Shown here: piece by piece, positions 7,638 to 13,123 of the stretch
Position numbering within the stretch: the stretch's first letter is position 1
Layout: every line of letters starts with the position of its first letter
Assembly (NCBI GenBank): GCA_964385645.1
Contig: CAYLPT010000105.1
Coordinates: 1 to 13,123, forward strand
Direction: 5' to 3'
DNA length: 13,123 nt
Origin: CAYLPT01 sp964385645
GTDB lineage: Bacteria; Armatimonadota; Hebobacteria; Hebobacterales; Hebobacteraceae
The notes under the pieces: generated by a model
Seen by the model: only the letters and a program-made list of their open reading frames with translations
Database searches by the model: none
What the model was told of the DNA's origin: nothing
Position numbers and translations under genes: made by a program

Positions 7638-7666
7638 ATTATGCTACCCACTGGCGCGCCTGTCCA
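7638..7666 (-). promoter_or_regulatory. sigma-70-like promoter of unit B
   Basis: Read on the minus strand, TGGACA (7666-7661, five of six to TTGACA) is followed by exactly 17 bases and CATAAT (7643-7638, five of six to TATAAT). The initiation point would fall near 7631, leaving an untranslated leader of about 70 bases before the ATG at 7559. The -10 box lies in one of the few AT-rich spots of this very GC-rich window, which makes a chance match less likely. It lies between the hisC stop and the zinc-ribbon gene. No riboswitch fold is apparent in the leader. Confidence 0.65.
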
Positions 7667-7721
7667 GAGGGCGTGCGCCCGGCCCACAGTGCGCCAGGGC
7701 GGCGAGGCGCTGTCCCGCCGG

Positions 7722-8828
7722 TCAGCCGGCGCCGGCGCCGAGCACCTCCTCGAGCGCGGCGATGAAGCGCGCGTTCTGCTCGGGGAGCCCGGTGGTGACG
7801 CGGATGTGGGTGGGCGCGCCGAAGACGTCGCCGGTGCGCACGATCACCCCGCGCTTGAGCAGCTCCACGAAGACCTCCCCGCAGTCGCGCCCGAGGTCCA
7901 GCCAGACGAAGTTGGCGTGGCTGGGCGTGTAGCTCAGGTGCAGGCGCTCCAGCTCCCGGTAGAGATAGGCCAGCGAATCCCTGTTCAGCGTGCGCGTCCG
8001 CGCCACCTGTTCCTCGTCGCCGAGGCTCGCGAGGGCGGCCGCCTGTGCGATGCTGCTGACGTTGAAAGGCTCTCGAACCCGCTCCAGCGCCTCCGCCAGC
8101 TCCGTCGTCGTGGCCCCGTAGCCGACCCGCAGGCCGGCCAGCGCGTAGATCTTGGAGAAGGTGCGCAGGACGATGACCCTTCGCCCCTGCCGGACGAGGT
8201 CAAGGCTGCGCGGATAGGCGGGATCGCTCACGTACTCGTAGTAGGCCTCGTCGAGGACCACGATCGTGGTGTCCGGCACGGCGGCCGTGAAGGCGGCCAG
8301 CTCCTCGGCGGTGACAATGGCGCCGGTGGGGTTGGTGGGGTTGCCGATGAAGACCACCTTGGTGCGCCGGTTCAGGCGTCGGGCCATCGCCTCGAGGTCG
8401 TAGCGGAAGTCGCGCATGGGCACATAGACTGGGCGGGCGTCCATGAGTGCGGCGGTGAACTCGTACTGGCTGAAGGGGCCGGAGCACATCATCACCTCGT
8501 CGCCGGGGGAGATGAAGGCGAGGCCGATGTTGTGGATGAGCTCGTCGCTGCCATGGCCGACCAATATCTGCTCGACCTCCACGTCGAGGTGAGCAGCGAG
8601 CGCGCGCTTGAGGTGATAGCAGTCGTTGTCCGGGTAGAGGCGCACCTCCTTGGAGGCCCGGAGGATGGCCTCCACCGCCGCCGGCGAGGGGCCCAGCGGG
8701 TTCTCGTTGGAGGCCAGCTTGATCACCTCGCGCAGGCCGAACTCGCGCTGGACCTCCTCGATGGGCTTGCCCGGCCGGTACGGCTTGAGCCGCTCGACAC
8801 AGCGGCGCGTCAGGCGCACGTCGCTCAT
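7722..8828 (-). CDS. hisC: histidinol-phosphate aminotransferase (class I/II, PLP)
   Basis: A 368-residue PLP enzyme, the usual length of HisC, converting imidazole acetol phosphate and glutamate to histidinol phosphate and 2-oxoglutarate in the cytosol. Marks are KLASNENPLGPSP (37-49), GHGSDELI (91-98), GNPTNPTGAIV (162-172), DEAYYEYV (193-200), the Schiff-base lysine Lys226 in RTFSKIYALAGLRVGY (222-237), and the phosphate-site FGAPTHIRVT (336-345). The ATG at 8828 overlaps the nuclease stop as ATGA, with AGGAG eight bases before it. The frame extends upstream to 9428 but that part is an Arg/Gly-rich shadow of the nuclease gene. No other his gene is in the window. HisC homologues outside his operons may also transaminate phenylpyruvate or 4-hydroxyphenylpyruvate, so an aromatic role is possible. 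Confidence 0.92.
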   Translation of the reverse strand: MSDVRLTRRCVERLKPYRPGKPIEEVQREFGLREVIKLASNENPLGPSPAAVEAILRASKEVRLYPDNDCYHLKRALAAHLDVEVEQILVGHGSDELIHNIGLAFISPGDEVMMCSGPFSQYEFTAALMDARPVYVPMRDFRYDLEAMARRLNRRTKVVFIGNPTNPTGAIVTAEELAAFTAAVPDTTIVVLDEAYYEYVSDPAYPRSLDLVRQGRRVIVLRTFSKIYALAGLRVGYGATTTELAEALERVREPFNVSSIAQAAALASLGDEEQVARTRTLNRDSLAYLYRELERLHLSYTPSHANFVWLDLGRDCGEVFVELLKRGVIVRTGDVFGAPTHIRVTTGLPEQNARFIAALEEVLGAGAG

Positions 8829-9976
8829 TCCTCTGGCTCCTGTAGGTCGTCGGCGCCGCCCACCCGCCTCACCCGGATCGTCGTCGTCTCCACCCGGTCG
8901 GCGGCGGACTCGATGGCCCGCCTCTGCTCCCGGGACAGCTCGGGCCAGCCCAGCAGCTCCCTCACCGCGGCGCTGCTGACCTGTGTCACGCGCTCCCAGA
9001 GCCCGAGGGGGTCGAGCACCTCCCTCAGGCGCCTCTGGTCCCAGCCCGTCACGCGCAGGGACTTGCGCCGCGCCGCCACGTACCCGCCGCCCTCCACGGT
9101 CTCGGTCTGGCACCGGTCGAGGTACTCGCCGATCACCTCGCGGAGTTCCTCCCGCCGCGCCTTCGCCCGGCTCTCGGCCGCCGCCAGCTCGACGTACTCC
9201 TTGAGGAGGGCGCCGATGTCGAGGGTGCTCAGGTCCTCGGGGACCCGCGGGGCGCGGAACAGGGGGCAGTGGGCGCGGTAGGCGCACCAATCGCAGTGGT
9301 CGCCGGGCGTGGGCTCGAAGTCCTCGACCTCGATGCCCAGGATCGCCTCCCGGATCTCCTCTCGCACCTCCGCGAGGAACTGCGCGCTCTGCTCTAGTTC
9401 CATCTGGTAGTCGTGGAACAGGTACCACAGCTTGGTGCTGACCTCCCGCCCCGGGTACAGGTGCTCCCCCGCGAGGCGGTAGATGGCGAGCTGGGCGTTC
9501 TTCTCCATGTCGCGGGGGGCGGGCATGCGCCGGCCGGTCTTGTAGTCAATGATCTCCAGCCGTCTCCCCTCCACCACATCTACGCGGTCTATGACGCCGA
9601 CAAGGGTGTGGTTCTCCTCGAAGGGCACCGCGAAGAACTGCTCGGTGGCCGCGGTGCAGCGCCCCTCCTCGGGCTGGCCGTGCGCGGCGTGGTGGCGGCG
9701 GAGCATGTCAACGCCGGACTCGAAGTAGGCCTGCCGCTGGTCCTCGGGGACCTCTGTCTCCCGCGCCTGCCAGGCGTGCACGAAGGTTTCGACGAGCTCC
9801 TCGAGGCTGGGGGGCTGGAGGCGGTTGGGCTCGTGGAGCGCCTTGAGGGCCTCGTGGACGGCGGCGCCGAAGTGCATCTCGGGGGGCGTGGGCACCGGCA
9901 CGCGGTCCACGTACTGGAGCCGGTAGCGCTGGGGGCAGGTCTGGTAGGCGGAGAAGCGCGAGTAGCTGATCCTCAT
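8825..9976 (-). CDS. Fe-S PD-(D/E)XK nuclease, RecB/AddB/Cas4-like, with C-terminal extension
   Basis: 383 residues. The N-terminus ISYSRFSAYQTCPQRYRL (3-20) carries Cys14. His41 in FGAAVHEAL, Asp130 in GVIDRVD, and Asp144/Lys146 in EIIDYKTG form the metal-dependent nuclease site, followed by the QLAIYRLA helix (162-169). CDWCAYRAHC supplies Cys228, Cys231 and Cys237, completing the one-plus-three cysteine [4Fe-4S] pattern known from AddB and Cas4. The core ends near residue 240. A further 140 residues follow: a charged helical stretch (about 250-290) and an unassigned tail. The enzyme should degrade or trim DNA, but there are no cas genes, helicase or addA nearby. The ATG at 9976 overlaps the yhaM-like stop as ATGA, with a purine-rich AGGAGG ten bases before it. 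Likely role is DNA repair or single-strand processing; this is inference. Confidence 0.88.
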   Translation of the reverse strand: MRISYSRFSAYQTCPQRYRLQYVDRVPVPTPPEMHFGAAVHEALKALHEPNRLQPPSLEELVETFVHAWQARETEVPEDQRQAYFESGVDMLRRHHAAHGQPEEGRCTAATEQFFAVPFEENHTLVGVIDRVDVVEGRRLEIIDYKTGRRMPAPRDMEKNAQLAIYRLAGEHLYPGREVSTKLWYLFHDYQMELEQSAQFLAEVREEIREAILGIEVEDFEPTPGDHCDWCAYRAHCPLFRAPRVPEDLSTLDIGALLKEYVELAAAESRAKARREELREVIGEYLDRCQTETVEGGGYVAARRKSLRVTGWDQRRLREVLDPLGLWERVTQVSSAAVRELLGWPELSREQRRAIESAADRVETTTIRVRRVGGADDLQEPEE

Positions 9977-10953
9977 TCCGCGGGTTCCTCCTCCGCGCCG
10001 GCCTCTGGCTCCCCCGCGAACAGGGGCCGGCCAAGCAGGAAGTGCCGCTCGGTCCAGCGCTGGCCCTTCTCCCGCGCGGGGCCGATCTGCCCGAGAAACA
10101 TGTTGACCTTGGCGTCGAGGTCCTCGGCGTGGTGGAGCGCGATGGCCTCGGCGGTGGTGGGGGGCTTGGGGGAGCCGAACTCGGCCACGCCGTGGTGGCT
10201 GAGGATGAGGTGGCTGAGCAGCAGCTTCAGCTCCTCCGGGAACCCCTCGATGGCCTCCGCGCGCGCCCGTACCATGCGCTCCCCGAGGACCAGGTGACCC
10301 AGCAGGCGCCCGTCATCGGTGTAGTCGAAGGCGCCCTGCCAGCTTAGCTCCTCGAGCTTGCCCACGTCGTGCAAGATGGCCCCCACGAGCAGCAGGTCGC
10401 GGTCCAGCTCGGGGAACAGCTCGGCCACCCGGGCGCAGATCTCGACCACCTCCACGGTGTGCTCGAGCAGCCCGCCAATGTAGGCGTGGTGGAGCGCCTT
10501 GGCGGCCGGCGCGGTGCGGAAGCGCTCCCTGAGGTCGGGCTCGCGGAACATGCCTATGAGCAGCTCCCGCAGGTGCGGGTTCGCGAGCGACTTCACCACC
10601 TCGGCGAGCCGGCGCTCGAGGGCGTCCACATCCTTCTTCGTCCTGGGCAGATACTGGCTCGCCTCCGCCTCCCCGGGCGGCAGCGGGTGCACCTCCTCGA
10701 CGCGGAGCTGCAGCTCGTTGCGGTAGGTCTCGGCCTTCCCGACCACGGCCACGACGTCGCCGGCCTCGAACCCGTCGGCGACCGCGGCCGCGTTGTCCCA
10801 CACTCGCGCGACGAGCCGGCCTGTCGGGTCACAAAGGGTCAGGTCGAGGAAGAGACCGGCCCGGCCGCCCTGGCGGAGCTCTTTGCGGGCGACTAGGAAG
10901 CGGCCCTCCACCCGGCTGCCCGGCTCGATGTCGGCGATGCGCGCCTGGTCCAC
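9973..10953 (-). CDS. yhaM: YhaM-type 3'-5' exoribonuclease (OB-fold plus HD domain)
   Basis: A 326-residue protein with the two-domain layout of Bacillus YhaM/CBF1. Residues about 15-92 are an OB-fold nucleic-acid-binding domain (LFLDLTLCDPTGRLVARVW at 34-52, VVAVVGKAETYRNELQLRV at 67-85). Residues about 140-290 are an HD metal-dependent domain: His165 in GGLLEHTVEV, the HDVGK motif at 195-199, His248 and HH253-254 in SHLILSHHG, and the closing Asp278 to Asp280 stretch. YhaM removes nucleotides from the 3' end of RNA or single-stranded DNA in the cytosol. The GTG start at 10953 lies 12 bases after the spoIID-like stop, with GAGAGGGAG just before it. The C-terminus is acidic. The gene is directly coupled to a PD-(D/E)XK nuclease gene. 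Confidence 0.9.
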   Translation of the reverse strand: MDQARIADIEPGSRVEGRFLVARKELRQGGRAGLFLDLTLCDPTGRLVARVWDNAAAVADGFEAGDVVAVVGKAETYRNELQLRVEEVHPLPPGEAEASQYLPRTKKDVDALERRLAEVVKSLANPHLRELLIGMFREPDLRERFRTAPAAKALHHAYIGGLLEHTVEVVEICARVAELFPELDRDLLLVGAILHDVGKLEELSWQGAFDYTDDGRLLGHLVLGERMVRARAEAIEGFPEELKLLLSHLILSHHGVAEFGSPKPPTTAEAIALHHAEDLDAKVNMFLGQIGPAREKGQRWTERHFLLGRPLFAGEPEAGAEEEPAE

Positions 10954-10965
10954 CGCTCCCTCTCC

Positions 10966-12267
10966 TCAGTACCGCCGGGCGAGCGTACAGCCCGGGTAGT
11001 ACTTCAGCAAAATGCGCTGGTAGTCCCATCCCCGCTCGGCCAGCCCGGCGGCGCCGACCTGGCACATGCCCACCTGATGTCCCCAGCCCGCGCCCCAGAT
11101 GACGAAGGCGACCGGCAGTCCATCCTCGCCCAGCACCGGCTCGAGGGCGAAGCGGGCGGAGTTGAGCCCGCCCAGGGCGCGCCGGATGGCCGGGCCGCCG
11201 CGGACGCGCACGAGCCTGCGGCTGCCCACGATGTAGAGGGTCTGCACGGCGCCGCAGTCCGCGCGCTCGCCGATGCGCAGGCCGAGCAGTTCGCCGAAGT
11301 CTCCCAGCTCCCGCGTCATCTTCTCCTCCAGCTCCGCTCGCGAGGCCAGGAACCACCAGCGGATGGTCTGTGCCTGCGCGTACTGCGGCTGGTTGCAGTT
11401 CAGCGCGGGCGCGTACTTCAGGAAGCGCTCCAGCTCCGCCTGTGGCAGCGGGAACTGGTGCTGCACCTGCCCGCCGGGCTCGAAATCCGGCTGCCCGCGC
11501 AGGTAGGGTACCGGCGGCTGCCCGAGCCAGTAGTCCTCGTTGTTCGTCGTGTGGCCGCCGCAGTTGGACGAATAGAGCGTGTCGGCCAGACGCCGCGCCC
11601 ACAGGAGCACCTCGCCCCTGGTCATCGCCACCGCGCGGTCGCTGCGCTCGGTCTCACTGGTCGCGCCGCCGTACACCTGGCAGTGCTCCCCCACACACAG
11701 GTCGAAGCCCTCCTGCCGGTGGCGCCCGGCCTTCATCAGCGCCTGCCCGCGGGCCGCCACCGCCTGAGCCTTGAGCGCCTCCTCCGGGTAGCCGGCCGGC
11801 ATCTCCGAGGGAACGACACCGCGCAAGTACGCCTCCAGGTCCAGGACGTTCACCACCGTAAGGCCTCCGCCGCCATGGCCGAAGACCTCCACTGTCCCTC
11901 GGTAGCGCCGGTCGGCGACCCCGTCCCAGTGTCCGGACAGGCCGTAGATCGTGACCGTTCCGCCCTCGGGGGGGCTCAGCACGACGCCGTCCTCGGTTCG
12001 CCACGGCCCCTCTCCCTCTTCGCCGCTGAGCTCCACGGCCGCGTCGCTGGGCCGGAGCCGCCAGACCCGCCCCGGCTCCACCCAGGCGAGCGTGGCGCCG
12101 CCGCGGCGAGAGGAGACAGTGACCCCCTCCACACCCGAGAACCGCACCTCCGGCACGCCCCTTGCCAGCCCGACGCGCACCCGCGGCGCCATCGCCTCGA
12201 CGCCGCCGGGATGCCCGGTGATGACGACGAGCATCGCCAGCACAGCCAACCTGAGGCGAGAACGCAT
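10966..12267 (-). CDS. SpoIID/LytB-domain exported protein
   Basis: 433 residues. Residues 1-25 form a signal peptide (Arg-rich start, LAVLAMLVVITG core, cleavage near VEA). The SpoIID/LytB domain covers about 125-430: VVNVLDLEAYLRGVVPSEMP (138-157) with Glu155 at the position of the catalytic glutamate of SpoIID, then EALKAQAVAARG (163-174), YSSNCGGHT (232-240), GWGHQVGMCQVGA (394-406) and a terminal ILLKYYPGC (419-427). SpoIID is a lytic transglycosylase acting on peptidoglycan glycan strands lacking stem peptides. Its relatives occur in many non-sporulating lineages as well, so this gene alone does not show sporulation. Six or more cysteines in the mature part suggest disulfides. The ATG at 12267 has GGAG five bases before it and sits about 25 bases after the predicted transcription start. 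It is the first gene of unit A. Confidence 0.9.
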   Translation of the reverse strand: MRSRLRLAVLAMLVVITGHPGGVEAMAPRVRVGLARGVPEVRFSGVEGVTVSSRRGGATLAWVEPGRVWRLRPSDAAVELSGEEGEGPWRTEDGVVLSPPEGGTVTIYGLSGHWDGVADRRYRGTVEVFGHGGGGLTVVNVLDLEAYLRGVVPSEMPAGYPEEALKAQAVAARGQALMKAGRHRQEGFDLCVGEHCQVYGGATSETERSDRAVAMTRGEVLLWARRLADTLYSSNCGGHTTNNEDYWLGQPPVPYLRGQPDFEPGGQVQHQFPLPQAELERFLKYAPALNCNQPQYAQAQTIRWWFLASRAELEEKMTRELGDFGELLGLRIGERADCGAVQTLYIVGSRRLVRVRGGPAIRRALGGLNSARFALEPVLGEDGLPVAFVIWGAGWGHQVGMCQVGAAGLAERGWDYQRILLKYYPGCTLARRY

Positions 12268-12300
12268 GGCGGCTCCATCTCCCGTCCCCGCCCGGTGGGT

Positions 12301-12330
12301 ACTCTATCACAAAGGCGAAGGGCCAGTCAA
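12301..12330 (-). promoter_or_regulatory. sigma-70-like promoter of unit A
   Basis: On the minus strand TTGACT (12330-12325, five of six to TTGACA) is followed by 18 bases and TAGAGT (12306-12301, four of six to TATAAT). TG lies one base before the -10 box, giving the extended -10 pattern TGnTAnnnT that compensates for a weak hexamer. Initiation would fall near 12292-12294, leaving a short leader of about 25 bases before the spoIID-like ATG. Confidence 0.55.
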
Positions 12331-12339
12331 AGCGGCGCC

Positions 12340-12358
12340 GGGAGGGGGCAGGGCAGGG
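12340..12358 (+). other. G-quadruplex-type motif
   Basis: Four G runs of 3, 5, 3 and 3 bases (12340-12342, 12344-12348, 12351-12353, 12356-12358) are separated by loops of 1, 2 and 2 bases, the short-loop form expected to be most stable. It begins ten bases beyond the -35 box of the unit A promoter, on the strand that is the template for the spoIID-like gene. A regulatory effect is only inferred, because G runs are common in DNA this GC-rich. Confidence 0.5.
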
Positions 12359-12422
12359 CCGCCTGCCCTACCGCAGGGGGCGGCGGGCGTGGCAAACGCC
12401 CGCCGGCAGGTCTGCCCTGCGG
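12348..12422. repeat. nested GC-rich palindrome, REP/MITE-like
   Basis: The centre is a perfect 9-base inverted repeat (12381-12389 with 12397-12405) around the loop TGGCAAA. Outside it, CCTGCC (12362-12367) can pair with GGCAGG (12405-12410), and GCAGGGC (12348-12354) with GCCCTGC (12414-12420). Competing local pairings also exist: an 8-base hairpin at 12350-12369 with loop GCCG, and CCGCAGGG (12371-12378) with CCCTGCGG (12415-12422). Such nested symmetry is typical of dispersed extragenic palindromes or very small non-autonomous elements. Only one copy is in the window, so repetition is not shown. There is no U-tract, so a standard terminator is unlikely. Confidence 0.55.
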
Positions 12423-12505
12423 ACGGAAGGCGGAGGGGTACGCGCGCAGGTGATGGGGCTGCGCTCGCAGAATGGACAGCTAACAGCTGCGGTGCAGGTA
12501 TGGCA

Positions 12506-13120
12506 ATGGCAGAGGGAAAGCCGCCCAAGGACACACAGCAGGGCAAGGAGGAGCCGAGCGGGCTGGGCTACCGACGGCTGGCGATGAACCCTGTGGCGCC
12601 CTCACTGGCGCAGGAGCCGACGCGAAGGCAAGAGCGGCGGGGGCGTCCGTGGCTGATATTCCTGGTGGTGGTCATCGGGGCGGCCGGGCTGGCCTGGGTG
12701 GCGGGGCGGCTGGCGAACTTGCACCCGGGAGCGGAGGCGGAGGCGAGGCTGCGGACGCGGCTGCAGGGGCTCGAGGTCTGGCAGATGGGGACGCTGGTAG
12801 ACGCTCGCTACCTGGCCGGCAACAAGGTGCGCCTGCAGCTCGGTTCACACCTCGTGCTCGAGACCGATGAGGGCCGCAACGCGGCGCGGCAGGCGGCCCT
12901 CGAGGCGATGGACCAGTTCATGCAGGAGCGGCCGGACCGGGACCTGTACATCGAGGGGTACCAGGGTGAGGAACAGGTGCTGAGGGCGGAGTACCGGCGG
13001 AGGAGCGCGCTCTTGGGGCCGGACGGGCAGCCGGTGCCTGATGTGGTGGTGCGCGTCAAGGGCGACCCCGAGGGCGGGCTGGGAGCGGTGGTGAGGGAGG
13101 GGACGCGGGAGGTCAGGTAG
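12506..13120 (+). CDS. unrecognised single-pass membrane protein
   Basis: 204 residues if started at ATG 12506. ATG 12500 is also in frame and adds two residues, but leaves the weak AGG ribosome site too close. Residues 1-47 are polar and basic (cytosolic by the positive-inside rule, TRRQERRGRP at 39-48). Residues about 49-67 are one membrane span (WLIFLVVVIGAAGLAWVAG). The remaining 137 residues would be extracytoplasmic, with a charged helical start (AEAEARLRTRLQGLEVW) and alternating strands and helices (NKVRLQLGSHLVLETDEG, QAALEAMDQFMQE, DLYIEGYQGEEQVLRAEY). It has no cysteine and no lipobox. I recognise no family. It is the only plus-strand gene, divergent from the spoIID-like gene, and its stop lies three bases before the window end. 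Confidence 0.7.
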   Translation: MAEGKPPKDTQQGKEEPSGLGYRRLAMNPVAPSLAQEPTRRQERRGRPWLIFLVVVIGAAGLAWVAGRLANLHPGAEAEARLRTRLQGLEVWQMGTLVDARYLAGNKVRLQLGSHLVLETDEGRNAARQAALEAMDQFMQERPDRDLYIEGYQGEEQVLRAEYRRRSALLGPDGQPVPDVVVRVKGDPEGGLGAVVREGTREVR

Positions 13121-13123
13121 CCG

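Larger units (their letters stand above)
12268..12505. other. divergent intergenic region with promoter, G-run motif and palindrome
   Basis: This region separates the minus-strand spoIID-like gene from the plus-strand membrane-protein gene. From left to right it holds the spoIID-like leader, the unit A promoter (12301-12330), a G-quadruplex-type motif (12340-12358), a nested palindrome (12348-12422) and about 80 bases of unremarkable sequence leading to the plus-strand gene. I found no good sigma-70 promoter for the plus-strand gene. CAGAAT near 12465-12470 is a possible -10 box but has no matching -35. An open frame on the plus strand crosses the whole region, as expected by chance at this GC content. 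Confidence 0.7.

Noticed and set aside
7669..7680. Inverted repeat GGGCG-TG-CGCCC after hisC as a terminator
   Set aside because: The stem is short, the loop is two bases, there is no U-tract, and it sits directly against the -35 box of the unit B promoter.
7620..9281. A 553-codon plus-strand open frame
   Set aside because: It is antisense to hisC and the nuclease gene, both of which have catalytic motifs. The product shows no domain pattern.
8825..9976. Cas4 and a CRISPR system
   Set aside because: The four-cysteine nuclease resembles Cas4, but no other cas gene and no repeat-spacer array are present, and the protein is much longer than Cas4.
10966..12267. Evidence for endospore formation
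   Set aside because: SpoIID/LytB domains are widespread in non-sporulating bacteria, and no other sporulation gene is in the window.
12474..12490. Direct repeat ACAGCT-AACAGCT as an operator
   Set aside because: It is only six to seven bases, has no symmetry with the promoter elements, and can easily arise by chance.

Overview
The window is a very GC-rich bacterial chromosome segment holding eleven tightly packed protein genes, ten on the minus strand and one on the plus strand. I see no rRNA, tRNA, CRISPR array, transposase, integrase or phage gene. The gene set (SpoIID/LytB-domain protein, YhaM-type exonuclease, LipM-type octanoyltransferase, and a Wzy-like ligase fused to TPRs) together with the base composition suggests an uncultured high-GC lineage such as Armatimonadota, Chloroflexota or a relative. 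That placement is an inference and weak.

Two minus-strand transcription units fill most of the window. Unit A starts at a sigma-70-like promoter (12301-12330) and reads spoIID-like gene, yhaM-like exonuclease, Fe-S PD-(D/E)XK nuclease, hisC. Unit B starts at a better promoter match (7638-7666) and reads zinc-ribbon membrane protein, Trm112-like protein, family 2 glycosyltransferase, O-antigen ligase/TPR protein, FecCD/BtuC-type permease, ABC ATPase with an extra C-terminal domain, lipM-like octanoyltransferase. Six of the nine junctions within these units are stop/start overlaps of the ATGA, GTGA or TGATG kind. The other three gaps are 12 to 18 bases. Each unit is therefore probably one co-transcribed, translationally coupled message.

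Unit A combines wall remodelling (SpoIID/LytB domain), two nucleic-acid nucleases encoded back to back, and an aminotransferase. Unit B starts with surface-glycan functions and runs without a break into a metal-chelate or corrinoid importer and then lipoyl cofactor assembly. The importer's substrate-binding protein is not in the window.

The only sizeable intergenic region (about 12268-12505) separates the divergent spoIID-like gene and an unrecognised plus-strand membrane protein gene. It carries the unit A promoter, a G-quadruplex-type motif and a nested GC-rich palindrome that looks like a REP/MITE-type element. A second G-run motif lies in the 62 bases after lipM. I found no obvious new defence or mobile system. 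The best leads are the ATPase's extra domain, the YhaM/PD-(D/E)XK pair, the zinc-ribbon membrane protein and the palindromic element.
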